Source: Streptomyces sp. HM190 (lineage in GTDB: Bacteria > Actinomycetota > Actinomycetes > Streptomycetales > Streptomycetaceae). Taken from it: a DNA stretch of 64,000 bases. The notes under the pieces are model-generated. The model saw only the letters and a program-made list of their open reading frames with translations, had not been told where the DNA came from and ran no database searches. A program made the position numbers and the translations under genes. Location of the stretch: NCBI RefSeq assembly GCF_009857135.1, contig NZ_CP047318.1, positions 372,001 through 436,000 of the forward strand, written 5' to 3'. Shown piece by piece: positions 9,282 through 17,210 of the stretch; the first letter of the stretch is position 1, and each line of letters opens with the position of its first letter.

Positions 9282-9310
9282 ATCCGGGGGCCCGGCAGGA
9301 ACGGATTACG
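9282..9310 (+). promoter_or_regulatory. SigK-type autoregulatory promoter of the sigma factor gene
   Basis: ATCC (9282-9285), a 16-base spacer and CGGATTACG (9302-9310). The same two blocks with the same spacing stand before the lipid operon at 18560-18588. The block resembles the mycobacterial SigK consensus (CCATCC, N16-17, CCGAAT). It lies 34 bases from the GTG start, giving a short leader. Confidence 0.72.
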
Positions 9311-9343
9311 TCCGGACACGGCGCGATGGTGGAGGAACCCTCG

Positions 9344-9928
9344 GTGAAAGAAGCGGTGCGCATCGGCAGGCATCCCTCGGCGGAGCCCGACCTCCAGGAG
9401 TTGGTGGGTCTGGTCGCCCTGGGGGACGAGGAGGCGTTCGCCCGGCTCTACGACTCCGTGGCCGGCTCCGTCCTCGGCGTGGTGCTCGCGGTGCTGCGGG
9501 ACCGGGCGCAGTCGGAGGAAGTGGCGCAGGAGGTGCTGGTGGAGGTGTGGCGGACCGCGCCCCGCTACCGGTCCGACCGGGGCACGGCCATCAACTGGAT
9601 CCTCACCCTGGCCCACCGGCGGGCGGTGGACCGGGTGCGTTCGGTGGACGCCGCGGTGGCCCGCGATCACAAGGCGGCGCTGCTGGCGCGGCTGCCCGAG
9701 TACGACGAGGTGGTGGAGCACGTGGAGGCGCGGCTCGAACGCGAGCAGGTCCGGCGGTGTCTGCGCATGCTGACGGAGGTCCAGCACCAGGCCGTCACCC
9801 TGGCCTACTACCGGGGTCTCACCCACCGTGAGGTGGCGGAGGCGCTCGCGGTTCCCCTGGGAACCGTCAAGACCCGTCTGCGCGACGGCCTCATCCGGCT
9901 GCGCGACTGCCTGGGGGTGACCGCATGA
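9344..9928 (+). CDS. sigK: ECF RNA polymerase sigma factor, SigK type
   Basis: A 194-residue group 4 sigma factor with region 2 (DEEAFARLYDSVAGSVLGVV, then AQEVLVEVWRTAPRYRSDRG) and region 4 (LTEVQHQAVTLAYYRGLTHREVAEAL, VPLGTVKTRLRDGL). It has no C-terminal extension. The GTG at 9344 is chosen because GGAGGAA sits six bases upstream; an ATG at 9326 lacks such a site. The stop overlaps the anti-sigma gene (ATGA). The neighbour set (RskA-like anti-sigma, FAD oxidoreductase, DUF1365, UfaA1-like methyltransferase, DUF1295) is that of mycobacterial sigK. Its own promoter carries the motif shared with the lipid operon, implying autoregulation. Confidence 0.9.
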   Translation: MKEAVRIGRHPSAEPDLQELVGLVALGDEEAFARLYDSVAGSVLGVVLAVLRDRAQSEEVAQEVLVEVWRTAPRYRSDRGTAINWILTLAHRRAVDRVRSVDAAVARDHKAALLARLPEYDEVVEHVEARLEREQVRRCLRMLTEVQHQAVTLAYYRGLTHREVAEALAVPLGTVKTRLRDGLIRLRDCLGVTA

Positions 9929-10677
9929 GGACCGTCGACCCGCACCGGCTGACCGGTGCCTACGCACTGCACGCCCTGTCCCCGGAGGAGACCCTGCTGT
10001 TCGAGCGTCACCTCGCGGGCTGCGATGCCTGCGCGCAGGAGACGGCCGAGCTGTCGGCGACGGCGGCCCGTCTGGGACTCGCGGTGTCCACGGCGACCGC
10101 GCCGGACATGCGGGACCAGGTGCTGCGCCGGATCACGACCGTGCGGCAGGACACGCCCGGCGGGCCCGCGCGGGGACGCCGTGGCCGGGCCGGACTGCGG
10201 GCCGGGCCGGTCTCCCTCTGGGCCCTGGCCGCCTGCCTCGCGGCGGCCGCCGCCCTGGGCGGGACGGCCGTGTGGGAGCACGGGCGGGCGGAGGACGCCC
10301 GAGCCGAGGCGCGCAGCGCCACGCGGACGGCGGACGAGATCGCCGCCGTGCTGGCCGCGCCGGACGCCGAGGTACGGGCGACCGAGCTGGCCGGCGGCGC
10401 GTCAGCGGCCGTCGTCGTCTCGCGCGACCAGGACCGCGCCGTGTTCGTCGCCTCGGGAATGGCCCGGCCGCCGGGCGGCAAGGTCTACCAGCTCTGGTTC
10501 GACGACCGTGGCGGCATGCGGTCGGCCGGTCTGATGGATCCGGGCCGCGCCGACCAGACGGTGCTGATGCGCGGGGCCGTCGACGGCGCCTCCGGGATGG
10601 GCATCACGCTGGAACCCGAGGGCGGCTCCGACCACCCCACCTCCGCCCCGCTCACCCAGGTGCCGTTCCCCACCTGA
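9925..10677 (+). CDS. rskA: RskA-family transmembrane anti-sigma factor
   Basis: A 250-residue membrane anti-sigma factor expected to hold SigK at the membrane until released by regulated proteolysis. The N-terminal anti-sigma domain holds a zinc-type H29-x3-C33-x2-C36 motif (ERHLAGCDACAQE). A membrane helix follows near 90-112 (VSLWALAACLAAAAALGGTAVW). The external RskA domain includes RAVFVASGMARPPGGKVYQLWF and ends at PFPT. The ATG overlaps the sigma stop codon by four bases, ensuring matched synthesis. A hairpin follows the gene. Confidence 0.92.
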   Translation: MRTVDPHRLTGAYALHALSPEETLLFERHLAGCDACAQETAELSATAARLGLAVSTATAPDMRDQVLRRITTVRQDTPGGPARGRRGRAGLRAGPVSLWALAACLAAAAALGGTAVWEHGRAEDARAEARSATRTADEIAAVLAAPDAEVRATELAGGASAAVVVSRDQDRAVFVASGMARPPGGKVYQLWFDDRGGMRSAGLMDPGRADQTVLMRGAVDGASGMGITLEPEGGSDHPTSAPLTQVPFPT

Positions 10678-10710
10678 GCCTGCTCCGGGTCCACCAGGAC
10701 CGGAGCTGAA

Positions 10711-10757
10711 CCCCGGCCGCCCCGGGCGGTGCTCGTGGTCACCGGGGCGGGGCCGGG
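10711..10757. terminator. convergent hairpin between rskA and the small gene at 10765
   Basis: CCCGGCCGCCCCGG and CCGGGGCGGGGCCGGG pair with a two-base bulge around a ~17-base loop. It lies between convergent stop codons and may act in both directions. Confidence 0.55.
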
Positions 10758-10764
10758 CTTCGGG

Positions 10765-11172
10765 TCATCCCGCCGGTGGGGGTGGCGTACGACCGTCGTC
10801 GGCGCGAGGCTCCTGCGGCGGCCGGCCTCGGGCCTCGGCCAGGGCCCGGTCCAGCGCCTCACGCGTTCGCCGTTGGATGCCTTCACCGCCGTGCAGGACC
10901 TGGTCCATCTCCTCGGGGGTAGGTGGTTCGAGCCGCGGTTCCTCGCCGGTCAGCCGGTCGTGGAGCCAACGGCATGCCTGGTCCTCGTCCGTGAACCGTT
11001 CCCACACCAGGCGCGTGCCGCGCTCATGGACACCGACGGCCCACAGGCCGCCGCGCTCCTCCAGGAAGTAGCGGTCGCTCGGCTGAGGCCCGTGGGGGCA
11101 GTCCTGGATCTCGTAGTACGCCTCCGGGACGCCGGCCGACCGAAGCGCGCGGCACAGCTCGAACCTGTCCAT
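10765..11172 (-). CDS. hypothetical cytosolic protein; candidate immunity protein of the adjacent TNT toxin
   Basis: A 135-residue acidic protein with no signal peptide or membrane segment. The ordered part (residues 1-80: MDRFELCRALRSAGVPEAYY, RYFLEERGGLWAVGVHERG, VWERFTDEDQACRWLHDRL) reads as a small alpha/beta fold; the tail is Pro/Arg-rich. I do not recognise a named family. It starts 30 bases after the TNT toxin stop, on the same strand, with nothing between them. In Mycobacterium tuberculosis the TNT toxin CpnT is likewise followed by a small immunity factor, IFT. By position and by being cytosolic, this is the natural candidate for protecting the producer's NAD pool. Homology to IFT was not established. 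Confidence 0.75.
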   Translation of the reverse strand: MDRFELCRALRSAGVPEAYYEIQDCPHGPQPSDRYFLEERGGLWAVGVHERGTRLVWERFTDEDQACRWLHDRLTGEEPRLEPPTPEEMDQVLHGGEGIQRRTREALDRALAEARGRPPQEPRADDGRTPPPPAG

Positions 11173-11202
11173 GGAGCCAGCCTCCCACCACGGGCCACAC
11201 GG

Positions 11203-12033
11203 TCACGACCAGGACGGGTACGTGGTCTTCAGCCGTACGAGGGTGCCGTTGTTCACCAGGTCGGCGACGCTGGTGCGGGGGATGGTCGGGCAGAACGAGC
11301 TCGAGGTCACGAACTGGATACCCGTGCCCGGCTGCTCGAACGCCGGGGCCTGCGGGCCGGCGCACACGGTGACGTCCTTGGCGAGGCGGTACAGGTGGTA
11401 GTTGTAGGGGTAGCGGGGGTCGACGGTGTCGAGGCTGGACGGCGGGAGCGCCCTCAGCCCGTACTTCGTGCCCGCCGAGGCGAGGAAGCGTCCCGCCTCG
11501 CTGCCGAAGCGGTCGAGCAGCAGGTTCTGGTTGGCGTGGAGCACCAGCGGCGACGCGATCACACCGCCCTGGGCGTCGTGCGCGAAGCCGTCGTCCGGCG
11601 GATAGCGCCAGTCGCCCTGGCCCGAGTCGGCGGCCGGATTCCACCAGCGGTCCAGGAACTCCACCGCGCTGAGGCCGCCGAGCCGGTTGTAGCCCTTGAG
11701 GATGGCTCCCACCGGTCCGTGGTTCGGCAACCGTCTGGGGCCGAGCCGCCAGTCGCCGCAGTAGTAGTAGTGACGGTAGGCGGCGGGGATCGGATAGGGC
11801 ACCAGGCCCCTGCACGCACGTGGCACACCGGACGTGTTGGGCCCGTCTCCGGGCTGCGCCAGGGGTCCGACCGGTGCGGGTGCCGACGTGGCCGGCCGGA
11901 TCTGCCGGACGGCTGCCGTCCTGCCGTCGTCGTCGGCCGCAGTCGCGGACGACGAGGCTGAAGCACCCATGACGAGGGAACTGGACAGGCTGACCGCGGC
12001 GACGACGCGGACCCACCACCTTGACGATTTCAC
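11203..12033 (-). CDS. secreted TNT-domain protein (putative NAD+ glycohydrolase toxin)
   Basis: A 276-residue exported protein. GTG 12033 is preferred because GGGAGG lies just upstream; a signal peptide follows (KSSRWW, hydrophobic core, ASASSSATAA). The C-terminal ~110 residues match the tuberculosis necrotizing toxin (TNT) fold: WRYPPDDGF, LLLDRFGSEAGRFLASAGTK, RALPPSS, PYNYHLYRLAKDVTVCAG, APAFEQPGTGIQFV and SVADLVNNGTLV. The Q in GIQF falls where the TNT catalytic Gln lies. TNT proteins hydrolyse NAD+ and kill cells. Here the domain is joined directly to a signal peptide without a channel or polymorphic-toxin delivery domain. Two Cys pairs (CRGL, YYCGDW, VCAG, SFCPT) may form disulfides. 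It sits between sigK-rskA and the SigK-type operon. Confidence 0.82.
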   Translation of the reverse strand: MKSSRWWVRVVAAVSLSSSLVMGASASSSATAADDDGRTAAVRQIRPATSAPAPVGPLAQPGDGPNTSGVPRACRGLVPYPIPAAYRHYYYCGDWRLGPRRLPNHGPVGAILKGYNRLGGLSAVEFLDRWWNPAADSGQGDWRYPPDDGFAHDAQGGVIASPLVLHANQNLLLDRFGSEAGRFLASAGTKYGLRALPPSSLDTVDPRYPYNYHLYRLAKDVTVCAGPQAPAFEQPGTGIQFVTSSSFCPTIPRTSVADLVNNGTLVRLKTTYPSWS

Positions 12034-12360
12034 TGAACCTCCCGAGGGCGGCCGATTGCGGGGAAGCGGCCCGGTCAGCCGGGCATCGGCCACGGATCAT
12101 CCGACAAGTCGGGTTCACTGAAACCGCAGGCAGGAGCGAGGGGGCAGCGACGTGCCGGGGCTGCGTCCGAACGACCGCCCGGGTTCACACGGGGAGCCCA
12201 ACCGACGAGCGGCCCCCCGGAAGCCGGCGGAGGGATTCCAGGGGGCAGCGGCAGCTTTCCGGGCCACGAAGGGAGTTCGACGACGGTCCCTCGCAGGGAT
12301 CAGGAACGGGATCAGGGACAGGCGCGGGCCGGGGACGGGCGACCGCGCGCCGTCCCGTGC
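12034..12360. other. 327-base intergenic stretch upstream of the TNT gene
   Basis: This stretch must hold the promoter of the TNT gene and the end of the lipid operon. No copy of the ATCC-N16-CGGATTACG motif was found here, and no open frame with a credible start, so toxin control appears separate from SigK. Confidence 0.5.
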
Positions 12361-13056
12361 TCAGAGCACGGGGAAGCCGTGCGTTCCGTAGGACTCCTCG
12401 GGCAGGGGGTCCGGTGCGTCGGTGGGGTCGAGGAGATGGGCGACGAGCGTGGTGGCGGTGCGGTGCCAGAAGTGGCGGCGGCGGAGCATCGCGTGGTCAC
12501 CGCCGTGCACGACGGCCATGCCGGCGCGTACCGCGGTGTGCTGGGCGCGTCGCACGCAGAGCGCCGAGTCGGCGGGTGACGTGATCCGGTCGCGGTCGCC
12601 GTGCAGCGCAACGACCTGCCGGCCGGCCAGGTGGTCGACCGGTTCGTTGGGCGGCCACCACGGCGCGAGGGCGACCACGCCGGCCACCTGGGGGTGACCG
12701 GCGGCGCGCAGGGCTGCGCGGGCGCCCATGGAGTGCCCGAGCAGGACCGTGGGGACGGGTCCGACGCGGGCGCCGAGGTCGTCCAGCGCGATTTCGGTGT
12801 CCCGCACCGGGTCGGCGCGAAGGTCGTTCCAGCCGCGCAGACGGTAGCGGACCTGGGCGACGAGGACGTCCTGGTCGGGCAGCGCGGCGGACACCGCCCG
12901 GACGAAGGGGTCCATGCGCAGTGCGGCGAGCTGCCAGGGACGGGTGGGGCGTTGGCTCACCGCCTGCCCGCCGTGCAGCACCAGGACGGCGGCTTTCGGC
13001 CGGGTCGGGGTGGCCCGCAGGAGGAGGGCGTCCCCCTGCCGTGGTCCGTACGTCAT
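12361..13056 (-). CDS. alpha/beta hydrolase, last gene of the SigK-type lipid operon
   Basis: A 231-residue single-domain hydrolase. It shows the nucleophile elbow GHSMGARAAL (Ser near 108), an acid residue in VVALHGDRDRITSP and a catalytic His in HGGDHAMLRRRHF. An oxyanion HGG is present in VLVLHGGQAVSQRP. The ATG overlaps the DUF1295 stop (13053-13056). It has no signal peptide. It would act as a lipase or esterase on the modified lipids made by the operon. The mycobacterial sigK locus has no obvious equivalent, so this is a local addition. Confidence 0.88.
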   Translation of the reverse strand: MTYGPRQGDALLLRATPTRPKAAVLVLHGGQAVSQRPTRPWQLAALRMDPFVRAVSAALPDQDVLVAQVRYRLRGWNDLRADPVRDTEIALDDLGARVGPVPTVLLGHSMGARAALRAAGHPQVAGVVALAPWWPPNEPVDHLAGRQVVALHGDRDRITSPADSALCVRRAQHTAVRAGMAVVHGGDHAMLRRRHFWHRTATTLVAHLLDPTDAPDPLPEESYGTHGFPVL

Positions 13057-13877
13057 CGTGCTCCCGCCGCGCTGTGCGTCCGTTTCGGCGGACGGGGGAA
13101 GAAGCCGCTGGTGCGGGCCTGGTACTCGGCGAAGCCGGGCCGGTCGGCCATGTGCTTCTCCAGCAGTCGCGCGCCGCTGCCCCGGGTGAGCAGCAGGCTC
13201 ATCACCACCGGTGACACCACGGAGACCGCGGCTGCCCCGAGCGAGTCACAGGCGACGAGGAACAGGCCCCACCACACGCAGAAGTCCCCGAAGTAGTTGG
13301 GGTGCCGGGTCCACGACCACAGCCCCCGGTCCATGATCTTGCCGCGGTTGGCGGGATCGGCCTTGAACCGGGCCAGCTGGGCGTCACCGATCGCCTCGAA
13401 GCCGAGGCCGACCGCCCACAGTGCCGCGCCGGCCCAGGTGAGGGCCGACGGCGGGCCGGGAACGTACTGCGCGGCCTGGACGGGCAGGGAGACCAGCCAC
13501 ACCAGACCGCCCTGGAGCAGGTAGACGATGCGCAGGGCGTACACGTTCCGGTTGCCGGGGGCCTTGGACAGCATGGCCTCGTAGCGGGGGTCCTCGCCGT
13601 GGCCCCGGCCCCGGCGGGCGATGTGCACCGCGAGGCGCAGCCCCCAGATCGCCGTCAGCGCGGTGACCAGGAGCCGCCGCACCGGGTCGCCCTCGCCCGC
13701 GGAGACGGCGTAGGTGACGAGGGCGACCGCGGTGAAGCCGACGCCCCAGGCGATGTCCACGATCCGGTGCATGCCGATGCGGACCGCGACGGCGAAGGTG
13801 ACGAGCATGACCGCGAGGGCCGCGGCGGCGGCCCAGGCGAGGTTCAGGGCGAAGGCGCCCCAAGGGAAGTCGCTCAC
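13053..13877 (-). CDS. DUF1295 / steroid 5-alpha-reductase-like integral membrane protein
   Basis: A 274-residue membrane protein with about six helices. The C-terminal signature LWSWTRHPNYFGDFCVWWG belongs to the DUF1295/ergosterol-reductase group, which uses NAD(P)H to reduce lipid double bonds. The start is GTG 13877, overlapping the stop of the methyltransferase gene (GTGA). It corresponds by order and family to Rv0446c next to mycobacterial sigK. In this context it may reduce the methylene or unsaturated lipid intermediate made by the methyltransferases, but the reaction is unproven. Confidence 0.9.
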   Translation of the reverse strand: MSDFPWGAFALNLAWAAAAALAVMLVTFAVAVRIGMHRIVDIAWGVGFTAVALVTYAVSAGEGDPVRRLLVTALTAIWGLRLAVHIARRGRGHGEDPRYEAMLSKAPGNRNVYALRIVYLLQGGLVWLVSLPVQAAQYVPGPPSALTWAGAALWAVGLGFEAIGDAQLARFKADPANRGKIMDRGLWSWTRHPNYFGDFCVWWGLFLVACDSLGAAAVSVVSPVVMSLLLTRGSGARLLEKHMADRPGFAEYQARTSGFFPRPPKRTHSAAGAR

Positions 13878-15187
13878 AGCCGCTCCAGCCCTTCGTACCA
13901 GGTGTGCGTGGTCGCCGGCAGAGCGGTGTCGCCGTCGGGACCGGGCCGTACCGCGAGGATCTGGTCGACGCCCATCCGGCCCTCCTCGAACGCGAGGGCC
14001 GCGCCGACCATGTACAGCCGCCACACCCGGGCGGTCTCCTCCCCCACCAGCCGGACGAACTGCTCCCAGCGGTCCTCCAGGGTGCGGTGCCAGGCGCCGA
14101 TGGTGCGGACGTAGTGCTCGCGCATCGACTCGGTGTGCCGGACCTCCAGGCCCGCCCCCTCCAGCAGGCCCACCGTTTCACCCAGGGGGCGCATGTGCAT
14201 GTCGGGGGCGATGTACGCCTCGATGAACGGCCCGCCGCCGGGGGCGACCCGGCCGCGGGACATCTGCTGGACCAGCACCCGGCCGCGCGGCCGGACGTGC
14301 CGGTGCAGGGCGGCGGTGAACGCCGGGTACTCGGCGTCCCCGACGTGCTCCCCCATCTCGACGGTGGCGACGGCGTCGTAGGGTCCGCCGTCGATGTCGC
14401 GGTAGTCCTGGCGGACGACGTCGACCAGGTCGGTCAGGCCGCGCGCGCGGACCTGCTCCCGCACGTACGCGGCCTGTTCGCGGGCCAGGGTGACGGCGGT
14501 GACCCGGACGCCGTGCCGCTCGGCCGCGTGCAGGGTGAGCGAGCCCCAGCCGCAGCCGATGTCGAGGAGCCGGGCGCCGGGTGCCAGGGCGAGCTTGCGG
14601 CAGATCAGCTCCAGCTTGGCCCGCTGGGCGTCGGCGGGCCCGAACCCGGTGTGCTCCCCGGCCCAGTAGCCGCAGGAGTAGGCCATGGTCTCGTCGAGGA
14701 GGAGGGCGTAGAAGTCGTTGGAGAGGTCGTAGTGGTGGCTGATGGCGGCCCGGTCGCGGGCCCGGCTGTGCAGACCGCCGCGGAGCCGGGCCTGGGAGGC
14801 GGGGGCGGGCGGTCGCGGGCCGACCGCGCCGAGCCGTACGGCGGTGGCGACGGCGCGGGCCCGGTCGCCGGGGGTCAGTTTCGGCGGGCGCAGACGCAGC
14901 TCCCGGTGGGCGGCCCACGCCGTTCGCAGACCGTGCGCGAGGTCGCCCTCCACATCGAGTTCGCCGGTGACGTACGCCTGGGCGAGGCCCAGTTCGCCGG
15001 GCTGCCACAGGAGCCGGCGGAGCGCGCGCCGGGACCGTACGACGACCACGGGGGCGTCGGCCGGGCCGGTCTCGCTGCCGTCCCAGGCGCGCAGCCGCAC
15101 CGGCAGGGGGCCGCCGAGGGCGTCCTCGGCGAGGGCGGTGAGCAGGTGGGCGGCGCCCGAGCGGGTCGAGGTGGCGGCGGTGGTCAT
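13874..15187 (-). CDS. cyclopropane-fatty-acyl-phospholipid synthase family methyltransferase (first copy)
   Basis: A 437-residue SAM-dependent enzyme that transfers a methyl(ene) group to unsaturated acyl chains of membrane lipids. The CFA/UfaA1 signature ISHHYDLSNDFYALLLDETM (about 165-185) precedes SAM motif I RLLDIGCGWGSLTLHAA (about 215) and the post-motif VATVEMGEHVG with the acidic residue. MTTAATSTRS starts at ATG 15187, overlapping the next methyltransferase. Two paralogues side by side differ in their substrate-side motifs, so one may form a methylene or cyclopropane intermediate and the other may act as UfaM- or UfaO-like. That division is inference. Confidence 0.92.
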   Translation of the reverse strand: MTTAATSTRSGAAHLLTALAEDALGGPLPVRLRAWDGSETGPADAPVVVVRSRRALRRLLWQPGELGLAQAYVTGELDVEGDLAHGLRTAWAAHRELRLRPPKLTPGDRARAVATAVRLGAVGPRPPAPASQARLRGGLHSRARDRAAISHHYDLSNDFYALLLDETMAYSCGYWAGEHTGFGPADAQRAKLELICRKLALAPGARLLDIGCGWGSLTLHAAERHGVRVTAVTLAREQAAYVREQVRARGLTDLVDVVRQDYRDIDGGPYDAVATVEMGEHVGDAEYPAFTAALHRHVRPRGRVLVQQMSRGRVAPGGGPFIEAYIAPDMHMRPLGETVGLLEGAGLEVRHTESMREHYVRTIGAWHRTLEDRWEQFVRLVGEETARVWRLYMVGAALAFEEGRMGVDQILAVRPGPDGDTALPATTHTWYEGLERL

Positions 15188-16455
15188 CGGGCGGTGCCCT
15201 CCTTGTCGAACAGGTAGTGGTGCACGTCGAGGTAGCCGGCCCGGAACCCGGCCTCGGAGTAGGCCAGGTAGAAGGTCCACAGCCTGCGGAAGGTCTCGTC
15301 GAAGCCGAGTGCCTCGACGTCGTCGGCGCGCTCGGTGAACCGCTCCCGCCACAGGCGCAGCGTCTCGGCGTAGTGGGCGCCGAAGGCGTCGCGCCGCGCG
15401 AGGCGCAGCCGGGTGTGGTCGCGGGCGGTGTCCTCGATGGCGCGGGTGGAGGGGATCATTCCGCCGGGGAAGACGTACTTGTGGATCCAGGTGAAGCTGT
15501 CTCGGGTGGCGAGCATCCGGTCGTGCGGCATGGTGATGGCCTGGAGCGCCACCCGGCCGCCGGGGGCGAGCCGCTCGTCGAGGGCGCGGAAGTACACCGG
15601 CCAGAACTCGGCGCCGACCGCCTCGATCATCTCGACGCTGACGACGGCGTCGTACTCCCCCCGTGCCTCGCGGTAGTCGCACAGTTCGATGGACACCCGC
15701 TGGTCCAGTCCGGCGGCGCGGATGCGGTCGCGGGCCAGGTCGCGCTGCTCGCGGGAGAGGGTGAGAGAGGTGACGTGGGCGCCGCGGGCGGCGGCGCGCA
15801 GGGCGAGTTCGCCCCAGCCGGTGCCGATCTCCAGCAGCCGGGTGCCCTCGCCGACCTCGGCGAGGTCGAGGAGGCGGTCGATCTTGCGGTGCTGGGCGGC
15901 GGCGAGCCGGTCCCAGTCGGCGGGGAATCCCCGGAAGACGGCGGAGGAGTAGGTGAGGGTGTCGTCGAGGAAGAGGGCGAACAGGTCGTTGGAGAGGTCG
16001 TAGTGGCGGCTGATGTTGGTGCGGGAGCCCTCGGGCGTGTTGCGCTCCTCGCGCGGCTGACGCGGCGCCCACAGACCGCGCAGGCGTTGCAGCGGGGCCG
16101 GGATCAGTTCGGCGGCGTGGCCGGCGAGCACGGTGAGGGCGCCGACCAGGTCGGGGGCGTCCCACTCGCCGGCCATGTACGACTCGCCGAACCCGACGAG
16201 GCCGGCGGTGCCGATGCGGGCGTGGAAGGCGGCCGGGTCGCGCACGTCCAGCAGCGGCCCGCCTAGGCCGACGGTGCCGATGCCTTCGAGCCGGGCCCGC
16301 AGCGGCAGGCCGCGCAGGGCGCGCCGGACGAGTGCCGAGGTCACGGCGGTGCGCAGCGGGGAGGAGGCGGGGACGGCGGCGACGTCGGGCCAGCGGGCGG
16401 GATCGACCGGGGCGGTCCGGCCGCCGGGGACGATGCGGGGTTCTGCTGTGGTCAT
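15184..16455 (-). CDS. cyclopropane-fatty-acyl-phospholipid synthase family methyltransferase (second copy, UfaA1-like)
   Basis: A 423-residue paralogue of the neighbouring methyltransferase, with NISRHYDLSNDLFALFLDDT, SAM motif RLLEIGTGWGELALRAA and VSVEMIEAVG, followed by QAITMPHDRM and FTWIHKYVFPGG, which are typical of this family. The mycobacterial counterpart UfaA1 has been reported to methylate oleate toward tuberculostearic (10-methylstearic) acid. ATG 16455 overlaps the DUF1365 stop (16452-16455). With the FAD enzyme, DUF1365 and DUF1295 it forms the conserved lipid-methylation set also seen in furan-fatty-acid clusters of alphaproteobacteria. Confidence 0.92.
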   Translation of the reverse strand: MTTAEPRIVPGGRTAPVDPARWPDVAAVPASSPLRTAVTSALVRRALRGLPLRARLEGIGTVGLGGPLLDVRDPAAFHARIGTAGLVGFGESYMAGEWDAPDLVGALTVLAGHAAELIPAPLQRLRGLWAPRQPREERNTPEGSRTNISRHYDLSNDLFALFLDDTLTYSSAVFRGFPADWDRLAAAQHRKIDRLLDLAEVGEGTRLLEIGTGWGELALRAAARGAHVTSLTLSREQRDLARDRIRAAGLDQRVSIELCDYREARGEYDAVVSVEMIEAVGAEFWPVYFRALDERLAPGGRVALQAITMPHDRMLATRDSFTWIHKYVFPGGMIPSTRAIEDTARDHTRLRLARRDAFGAHYAETLRLWRERFTERADDVEALGFDETFRRLWTFYLAYSEAGFRAGYLDVHHYLFDKEGTAR

Positions 16456-17210
16456 GCGGCGTTCTCCGGGATGCGGTCGTCGGGGCGCGGGTGGACGGGC
16501 AGTCCGCGCAGGTAGAGGCGTATGCCGTGGGCCCGGATGGCGGCCGACACGGCGAGGGTGGACCAGGGGTGGCGCACCGCCAGCCGCAGCAGGGTCCGCG
16601 CGGTCGCCTCACGGCGGGTGCCCCGGACGGTCGCGGTGAGGGTGCGGCCCTCCTCGCGGTCGAGGTGCACGGTCAGGTCGAGTCTCGTTCCGGGCGACGG
16701 CAGCCGCATGCGGTAGCGGCCGTCGACCGGGAGGAACGGCGAGACGTAGAACTCCTTGTCGGCGCGGTACGGCTCGTCGGCCGTGCCGGAACCGCCGGCG
16801 GGCAGGAGGTAGCTGTGGCGTCCGCCGTAGGTGTTGTGGACCTCGGCGACGACGCAGCGCAGTGCGCCGTCGGGTCCGTGGCACCAGAACAGGGTGAGCG
16901 GGTTGAACACGTACCCGAACACGCGCGCGTGGGTGAGCATCAGCACCCGCCCGCCGTCGAGGCGTACGCCGTGTTCGGCGAGGAACGCGTCGAGGCCGGC
17001 CCGGATCGAGGGCTGGTCGCCGGTGAAGTGGTCACGCGGGTCGAACCGGGCCAGCGGTCGCAGGAGGCGGGGCAGCCGGGGCGGCCGGTCCGGGTCGAGG
17101 AACCACATGTAGGTGCGGTGCCGCAGCGCGTAGCGCCGGGGGGTGGTCCGTACGTGGGTGATCACGCAGGAGTAGAGCGCGGGTGCGGCCGTGTCCGGTA
17201 CGGGGTTCAC
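16452..17210 (-). CDS. DUF1365 family protein
   Basis: A 252-residue protein of a conserved family always found beside CFA-like methyltransferases and a FAD amine-oxidase-like protein. Family blocks are YALRHRTYMWFLDPD, VLMLTHARVFGYVFNPLTLFWCH and EVHNTYGGRHSYLL, followed by KEFYVSPFLPVDGRYRMRL. The GTG at 17210 overlaps the stop of the oxidoreductase. The biochemical role is unknown. In mycobacteria the equivalent is Rv0448c of the SigK regulon. Confidence 0.9.
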   Translation of the reverse strand: MNPVPDTAAPALYSCVITHVRTTPRRYALRHRTYMWFLDPDRPPRLPRLLRPLARFDPRDHFTGDQPSIRAGLDAFLAEHGVRLDGGRVLMLTHARVFGYVFNPLTLFWCHGPDGALRCVVAEVHNTYGGRHSYLLPAGGSGTADEPYRADKEFYVSPFLPVDGRYRMRLPSPGTRLDLTVHLDREEGRTLTATVRGTRREATARTLLRLAVRHPWSTLAVSAAIRAHGIRLYLRGLPVHPRPDDRIPENAA

